Shown here: one piece after another, positions 15,536 through 18,737 of the stretch
Numbering within the stretch: the first letter of the stretch is position 1
Layout of the letters: each line of letters begins with the position of its first letter
DNA from: Prevotellaceae bacterium
Lineage (GTDB): Bacteria; Bacteroidota; Bacteroidia; Bacteroidales; Bacteroidaceae
NCBI GenBank assembly: GCA_030536165.1
Contig: JAUNQM010000004.1
Coordinates: forward strand, 1 to 18,737
Length of the DNA stretch: 18,737 bases
Direction: 5' to 3'
Program-made: the position numbers and the translations under genes
Notes under the pieces: generated by a model
What the model saw: the letters and a program-made list of their open reading frames with translations, nothing else
The model's database searches: none
What the model was told of the DNA's origin: nothing

Positions 15536-16964
15536 GGAACAACTAAAGAAAAAACTTTGCTTTGGCGTTATCATTGCGACCAGAGCATATTTCAATTCAG
15601 AACTTGCACGCGACGTGCGCAAACAACTGCTCGCAACTCTTGAAAAGGAAGGCTACGACTATGTTATTCTTCCTGAAGACGCAACTCCTACAGGAAGTAG
15701 CAGCATCGAGACACGTGAAGACGGACTTAAGTGTGCAGAACTCTTCCGCAAGCACCGCGATGAAATCGATGGTATCATTGTTTCACTGCCTAACTTTGGC
15801 TTTGAAATAGGAATCATCAATGCAATATCTGTAGCTGAACTCAACGTGCCTATTCTTGTTCAGGCATGCGACGACGAAAACGATAAGGTCGATCTCGACT
15901 CACGCCGTGATGCTTTCTGTGGTAAGATTAGTGTGTGCAACAACCTCTATCAGTACGGCATACCTTTCACAGACACAACGCTTCACACATATTCTATTTA
16001 TTCACCAATGCTGACCGAAGACCTGCATAAGTTTGCAGGTGTTTGCCGTGTTGTAAACGGACTTCGCCATGCACGCATTGGTCAGATTGGTACTCGTCCA
16101 CTTGGATTCAACACTTGCCGTGCAAGCGAGAAACTGCTTCAGGCTTCGGGCATAACTGTTGTTCCTGCCGACCTCAGCGAAATCTTGTTCGCTGCACAGG
16201 CTATTGCCGACGATGATAAGGACCTCAAGGGCAAGATCGATGCTATAAAGGCATACGCAAAAGTTCCTGAAAACTACGAGGAGAAGACACCATTGCTCGC
16301 AAAGTTCGCCCTTGCCGTAGAGCGTTGGCAGCAGGCTAACCAGTGCGACGCCCTCGCTATCCAGTGCTGGGATTCGCTTGAGCAGAACTATGGTTGTGCT
16401 GCTTGCGTTTGCATGTCGATGCTTGGCGACAAACTGATTCCTTGTGCTTGCGAGACCGATATTGCCGGTGCTGTGTCGATGTTGGCACTTACACTTGCAT
16501 CAAAGGAGGCGTCTGCAATTATGGACTGGAACAACAACTTTGCCGAGGATCGCAACAAGTGCGTATGCACTCACTGCGGAAACTTCCCAAGCCAGTTCGT
16601 AGGCAACAAAGACCTGAAACTTGCACCGCTTGGAGTTCTCGGTCGTACGTTGGGTAAGGTACGCACATTCGGAGCTGTGAACGCAAAGGTTTCTGAAGGT
16701 GATTTCACATATTTCCGCATCTCTACCGACGATACACTTGGCTGCATCAAGGCATACGTAGGTGAAGGCAAGGTGACCAACGACCCTTACGGAATGGATG
16801 GCTGCATCGCAGTTACCGAGGTTGAGAACCTCCAGACGCTGATGAAATACATCTGCAAGAATGGTTTCGAGCATCACGTAGCCGCATGCCGTGGCAAGGT
16901 TGCAGAGATACTTGCAGAGGCAATCGACAGCTACCTCGGCTGGGATCTTTACTATCACGAATAA
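15534..16964 (+). CDS. L-fucose/L-arabinose isomerase-family sugar isomerase
   Basis: The 476-residue protein belongs to the metal-dependent (usually Mn) aldose-ketose isomerases. Candidate metal or active-site residues sit where the family expects them: Glu307 in CACETDIAGA, Asp331 in IMDWNNN (24 residues apart, as Glu337 and Asp361 are in E. coli FucI), His347 in CTHCGNFP and His447/His448 in FEHHVAAC. It is shorter than FucI (about 590 residues) and close to arabinose isomerase in length (about 500). It is the last gene of the operon, so it probably performs the first step, aldose to ketose, before the kinase and transketolase. D-apiose is the leading candidate substrate by gene context; this is not shown by the sequence itself. 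Confidence 0.85.
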   Translation: MEQLKKKLCFGVIIATRAYFNSELARDVRKQLLATLEKEGYDYVILPEDATPTGSSSIETREDGLKCAELFRKHRDEIDGIIVSLPNFGFEIGIINAISVAELNVPILVQACDDENDKVDLDSRRDAFCGKISVCNNLYQYGIPFTDTTLHTYSIYSPMLTEDLHKFAGVCRVVNGLRHARIGQIGTRPLGFNTCRASEKLLQASGITVVPADLSEILFAAQAIADDDKDLKGKIDAIKAYAKVPENYEEKTPLLAKFALAVERWQQANQCDALAIQCWDSLEQNYGCAACVCMSMLGDKLIPCACETDIAGAVSMLALTLASKEASAIMDWNNNFAEDRNKCVCTHCGNFPSQFVGNKDLKLAPLGVLGRTLGKVRTFGAVNAKVSEGDFTYFRISTDDTLGCIKAYVGEGKVTNDPYGMDGCIAVTEVENLQTLMKYICKNGFEHHVAACRGKVAEILAEAIDSYLGWDLYYHE

Positions 16965-16980
16965 TACTTATCCATAAAAT

Positions 16981-17081
16981 TAGCCCTCCACACCTGAGGT
17001 GTTTCTGCTGTCACACCTCAGGTGTTACCATAGTTCACACCTTAGGTGTTTCGTGCCGAACACCTAAGGTGTGAAGGGCTA
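16981..17081. repeat. Nested 101-base dyad containing four 13-base palindromes
   Basis: Four copies of ACACCTNAGGTGT start at 16990, 17013, 17037 and 17060 (pitch 23-24). Their central base is G, C, T and A respectively. The whole element is symmetric about 17031: 16981-17003 pairs with 17059-17081 at 21 of 23 positions (one of these pairs is not in the first 15), and copy 2 pairs with copy 3 at 12 of 13, with a 9-base unpaired segment on each side and an 11-base loop. It lies between convergent genes, 16 bases after the isomerase stop. No T-run follows, so a classical terminator is not supported, though an mRNA 3'-end structure is possible. Confidence 0.85.
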
Positions 17082-17114
17082 AAATATGCCATAGATAGTG
17101 CTGTGACGCATTAT

Positions 17115-17150
17115 CTATTGTTTCTATAAAAAACTATAGGAGCTATATAA
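17115..17150. repeat. 9-base-pitch CTAT array D (imperfect)
   Basis: CTAT cores start at 17115, 17124, 17134 and 17143, with spacings of 9, 10 and 9; the third core is a full CTATAG. It lies in the same convergent gap as the nested dyad and direct-repeat copy 2. It is less regular than arrays A, B and E. Confidence 0.6.
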
Positions 17151-17166
17151 AAATATCCTAAAAAGG

Positions 17167-17234
17167 TAGGACTTTTTTCGTCGGGCGGCTCATACGCGTA
17201 CGTGCGCACATACGCGCGTTATAAATAAGGTGTA
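17167..17234. repeat. Direct-repeat element, copy 2, with alternating purine-pyrimidine core
   Basis: This copy shares four ordered blocks with positions 3-64: GTAGGAC (17167-17173), GCTCATACGCG (17189-17199), GTGCGCAC (17203-17210) and TAAATAAGGTGT (17223-17234). The first two blocks are 22 bases apart in both copies. Bases 17192-17220 alternate strictly between pyrimidine and purine for 29 bases. The element ends on the base next to the stop codon of the minus-strand lipoprotein gene, so it lies immediately downstream of that gene. Confidence 0.7.
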
Positions 17235-17603
17235 TCAATATGCTTTCGTGGTGAACGACTTGACGGTGTTCGTGGCATAGCTGAGTCCGCTTATGCGTGC
17301 CACGCCTATGTAATAATAGGTGGTAGAAGGTTGTAAACCGGTGATTGTGAATGTCTTCGTGCTGACCATTGTTTCGCTTCCAACAGACTCGCCTTTTAGC
17401 AGATTTACCTCGTCTGTGGAGTAAATGACACCGAACGAAGTGCCGTCGCGCTTCAGTGCATCGGTGACATGAACGGTAACATTTGCCGAAAACGCAGTGA
17501 TTTCTGTTGCATCGCTGATTTCAATGTTATAGATGTCGTCATCGCTTTTGCACGATACGGCTACAAGGATGATGCATAGCAGAATGGGTAGTATTTGTTT
17601 CAT
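17235..17603 (-). CDS. Small lipoprotein with fibronectin type III-like fold
   Basis: This 122-residue protein has a lipoprotein signal peptide (MKQILPILLCIILVAVSC) with the lipidated Cys18. Directly after it comes KSDDD, which fits the serine-plus-acidic export signal described for surface lipoproteins of Bacteroides, so outer-surface exposure is likely. The rest looks like one fibronectin type III-like beta sandwich, judging from FTITGLQPSTTYYY and the closing KSFTTKAY. No catalytic motif is visible. It starts two bases after the stop of the PH-domain gene and is probably the last gene of the minus-strand operon. Its role is unknown. Confidence 0.75.
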   Translation of the reverse strand: MKQILPILLCIILVAVSCKSDDDIYNIEISDATEITAFSANVTVHVTDALKRDGTSFGVIYSTDEVNLLKGESVGSETMVSTKTFTITGLQPSTTYYYIGVARISGLSYATNTVKSFTTKAY

Positions 17604-17605
17604 GG

Positions 17606-18031
17606 TTATAGTTCGCTTTTGATTTGTGGGTTTATTTGTTGCAATTCAGCAATGAATTCTTGTTTTCTTTTGGGCGAAATGACGAGGTCGTCGGTGTAGC
17701 GTGCTTGTGGTGTCATTGCCACTGCAATGCGTATCCTGTCAAGCGATGCGGCTGGAGATGAGAGGACTGTGCGCGTCTTGCTAACCGAACGCATACAACG
17801 GATGTCGTACGACTGCTTGAAACAAAGCACCCATACTTCCAGTTTATCCCCGTTGATTACATACCTTGTGGTGAAGCATGCAGCCATGCTACTGATGTAG
17901 ATAAGTAGCATGATGATTAGCCCAGGAAGGTCAACATAATACTTGGTGGATATGATTATCGGCAGCCCGAATGCGACTGTAATCAAGATGATTAACCACG
18001 CATCGATCTTTGAATAATAGGTGTGTTTCAT
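17606..18031 (-). CDS. PH-domain membrane protein (bPH_4/DUF1200-like)
   Basis: The 141-residue product has two hydrophobic segments at about residues 11-29 and 36-55. A bacterial pleckstrin-homology-like domain follows, opening with TTRYVINGDKLEVWVL and closing with LVISPKRKQEFIAELQQINP. This order, two membrane helices then a small PH fold ending in a PK-rich helix, matches the bPH_4 (formerly DUF1200) family. No function is established for the family in this group. It starts eight bases after the xseB stop and ends two bases before the lipoprotein gene, so it is probably co-transcribed with both. Confidence 0.75.
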   Translation of the reverse strand: MKHTYYSKIDAWLIILITVAFGLPIIISTKYYVDLPGLIIMLLIYISSMAACFTTRYVINGDKLEVWVLCFKQSYDIRCMRSVSKTRTVLSSPAASLDRIRIAVAMTPQARYTDDLVISPKRKQEFIAELQQINPQIKSEL

Positions 18032-18039
18032 AGGTGCAA

Positions 18040-18216
18040 TCAGTCTTCCATTACTTTCTTAACCGACTCCTCAGCCTTTGTCAGCTTATCTTTGCAGAGG
18101 GTTATAAGCTCCTTTGCCTTCTTGATGTTGGTGCTAAGGTCATCGATGTCCATTTCCTCGTTCTCAATGTGCTGGATGATTTGCTCCAGAGCTCGCATTG
18201 CTTCTTCGTATTTCAT
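18040..18216 (-). CDS. xseB: Exodeoxyribonuclease VII small subunit
   Basis: This is a complete 58-codon gene on the minus strand, ATG at 18216-18214 and TGA at 18042-18040. The product begins MKYEEAMRALEQIIQHIEN and continues through MDIDDLS and ELITLCKDKLTKAEE. This is the two-helix pattern of XseB, which binds the large subunit to form exonuclease VII, an enzyme that degrades single-stranded DNA from both ends. It follows the large subunit gene on the same strand across 93 bases, as is usual for this pair. Confidence 0.93.
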   Translation of the reverse strand: MKYEEAMRALEQIIQHIENEEMDIDDLSTNIKKAKELITLCKDKLTKAEESVKKVMED

Positions 18217-18227
18217 ATTATTTTGTG

Positions 18228-18259
18228 GGTTGTTGGTTATTGGTTGTTGGTTGTGGTTT
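18228..18259. repeat. GGTTRTT heptamer tandem repeat
   Basis: GG starts at 18228, 18235, 18242, 18249 and 18255. The first three units are GGTTGTT, GGTTATT and GGTTGTT, followed by shortened ones. It sits in the xseA-xseB gap, immediately before array E. Simple-sequence tracts of this kind are prone to slippage. No function is known. Confidence 0.75.
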
Positions 18260-18299
18260 CTAGCAATTCTAGTATTTCTAGCTATTCCAGGTTATCTAG
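18260..18299. repeat. 9-base-pitch CTAG array E
   Basis: Cores start at 18260, 18269, 18278, 18287 and 18296 with an exact 9-base pitch. Four are CTAG and the fourth is the variant CCAG, keeping phase. It lies between the xseA stop (18310) and the xseB start (18216) and is therefore probably transcribed. Confidence 0.85.
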
Positions 18300-18309
18300 T
18301 ATGTGTGTT

Positions 18310-18737
18310 CTATGTCACTTTCGACTTGATTTTTCCGTTCCTCAATATCGTCTCTATCTCATCGCCTGTGGTGACTTGTTCTATGTCTTTTACAATCTTT
18401 CCGTTCATGGTCGTGATGCTGTAGCCGCGTTTCAGCAGAATCTTTGGGTCGAGAGATTCGAGCCGTTGCGTCGTCAACTCCAACCTATGTCGTTGCCTCT
18501 CGAAAAGCAATGGCATTGCACGTCCGAGTCGTTGCTCTGAGTTCGTGGTACGTAGTCTTGCTTTTGTCAGCATCAGTGCCGAGGCTTCCTTCAGCCGTGC
18601 ACCTTGCAAGGTCAGCGTCTGCTTCCTTTTTTCAAGAGTCGTGCGCACGGCGTTGTTGAGCTTTGAGCTGCAAGTATTGAGCCTTTGTTCTGCAGTTCGT
18701 AGGGTTATGTCGCTGGCTTTCTTTATCCTGACAGCCG
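18310..18737 (-). CDS. xseA: Exodeoxyribonuclease VII large subunit, C-terminal part (runs off the window)
   Basis: The reading frame enters from the right edge of the window and ends at 18310. About 142 codons are visible. The sequence is a long charged helix, rich in Leu and Arg (LNNAVRTTLEKRKQTLTLQG, then LERQRHRLELTTQRL as a coiled-coil-like stretch), followed by the XseA signature LDPKILLKRGYSITT and a short C-terminal sheet. This is the subunit-assembly and C-terminal region; the OB-fold and nuclease domain lie outside. An internal GTG at 18648 is not the true start, because the frame continues upstream with family-like sequence. Confidence 0.9.
   Translation of the reverse strand, partial: AVRIKKASDITLRTAEQRLNTCSSKLNNAVRTTLEKRKQTLTLQGARLKEASALMLTKARLRTTNSEQRLGRAMPLLFERQRHRLELTTQRLESLDPKILLKRGYSITTMNGKIVKDIEQVTTGDEIETILRNGKIKSKVT

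Noticed and set aside
12234..16964. Sulfoquinovose transketolase pathway
   Set aside because: The split transketolase and isomerase would fit, but that route does not need an FGGY kinase, and no sulfoquinovosidase, sulfolactaldehyde or sulfonate export gene is visible.
16981..17081. Classical Rho-independent terminator
   Set aside because: The stem is strong, but neither strand has a T-run directly after it; the sequence continues as CTAAAATATG. A non-classical 3'-end role remains possible.
1508..18299. CRISPR array as an explanation for the short phased repeats
   Set aside because: Units are 9 bases with 4-6 base cores and no spacer-length unique segments, and no cas gene is present.

Overview
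The window reads as chromosomal DNA from a member of the Bacteroidales, most likely a Prevotella relative. The evidence is two promoters with the Bacteroidota -7 box TAACTTTG, few recognisable Shine-Dalgarno sequences, and Bacteroidota-specific families (DUF5686 outer-membrane protein, type IX secretion 'plug'/DUF5103 protein, a lipoprotein with an acidic export signal). Genus is an inference; no rRNA or other marker is present. No tRNA, rRNA, CRISPR array, transposase or phage gene was found.

Layout. Positions 1-182 hold an alternating purine-pyrimidine repeat and a promoter. Then come, all on +, myo-inositol-1-phosphate synthase (183-1490), a DUF5686 outer-membrane protein with a TTG start (1558-4116), a PaaI-like thioesterase (4146-4544) and a small phosphoglycosyl transferase (4566-5147). 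A gene-free, hairpin-rich 345-base gap carries the promoter of dnaE (5493-9221), followed by thioredoxin and thioredoxin reductase (9326-10605). A second gene-free gap (10606-10907) with nested inverted repeats precedes the T9SS plug-like protein (10908-12152). A four-gene operon (12234-16964) encodes a two-subunit transketolase, an FGGY sugar kinase and an L-fucose/L-arabinose-type isomerase. After a repeat-rich convergent gap (16965-17234), the minus strand carries, in transcription order, the 3' end of xseA, a complete xseB (58 codons), a PH-domain membrane protein and a small surface-type lipoprotein.

How genes work together. Isomerase, kinase and split transketolase form a coherent catabolic route: aldose to ketose, ketose phosphate, then two-carbon transfer into the pentose phosphate pathway. 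The best match among described routes is non-oxidative D-apiose catabolism (apiose isomerase, apulose kinase, apulose-4-phosphate transketolase), but the substrate is inferred from gene content only. trxA and trxB form a thiol-redox pair. xseA and xseB encode exonuclease VII.

The most unusual feature is non-coding. Five intergenic regions carry short arrays with a 9-base pitch built on CTATAG or CTAG. Two further intergenic elements combine a long outer dyad with internal short palindromes about 23 bases apart, and two copies of a 62-68 base element with 25-29 bases of perfect purine-pyrimidine alternation lie at opposite ends of the window.
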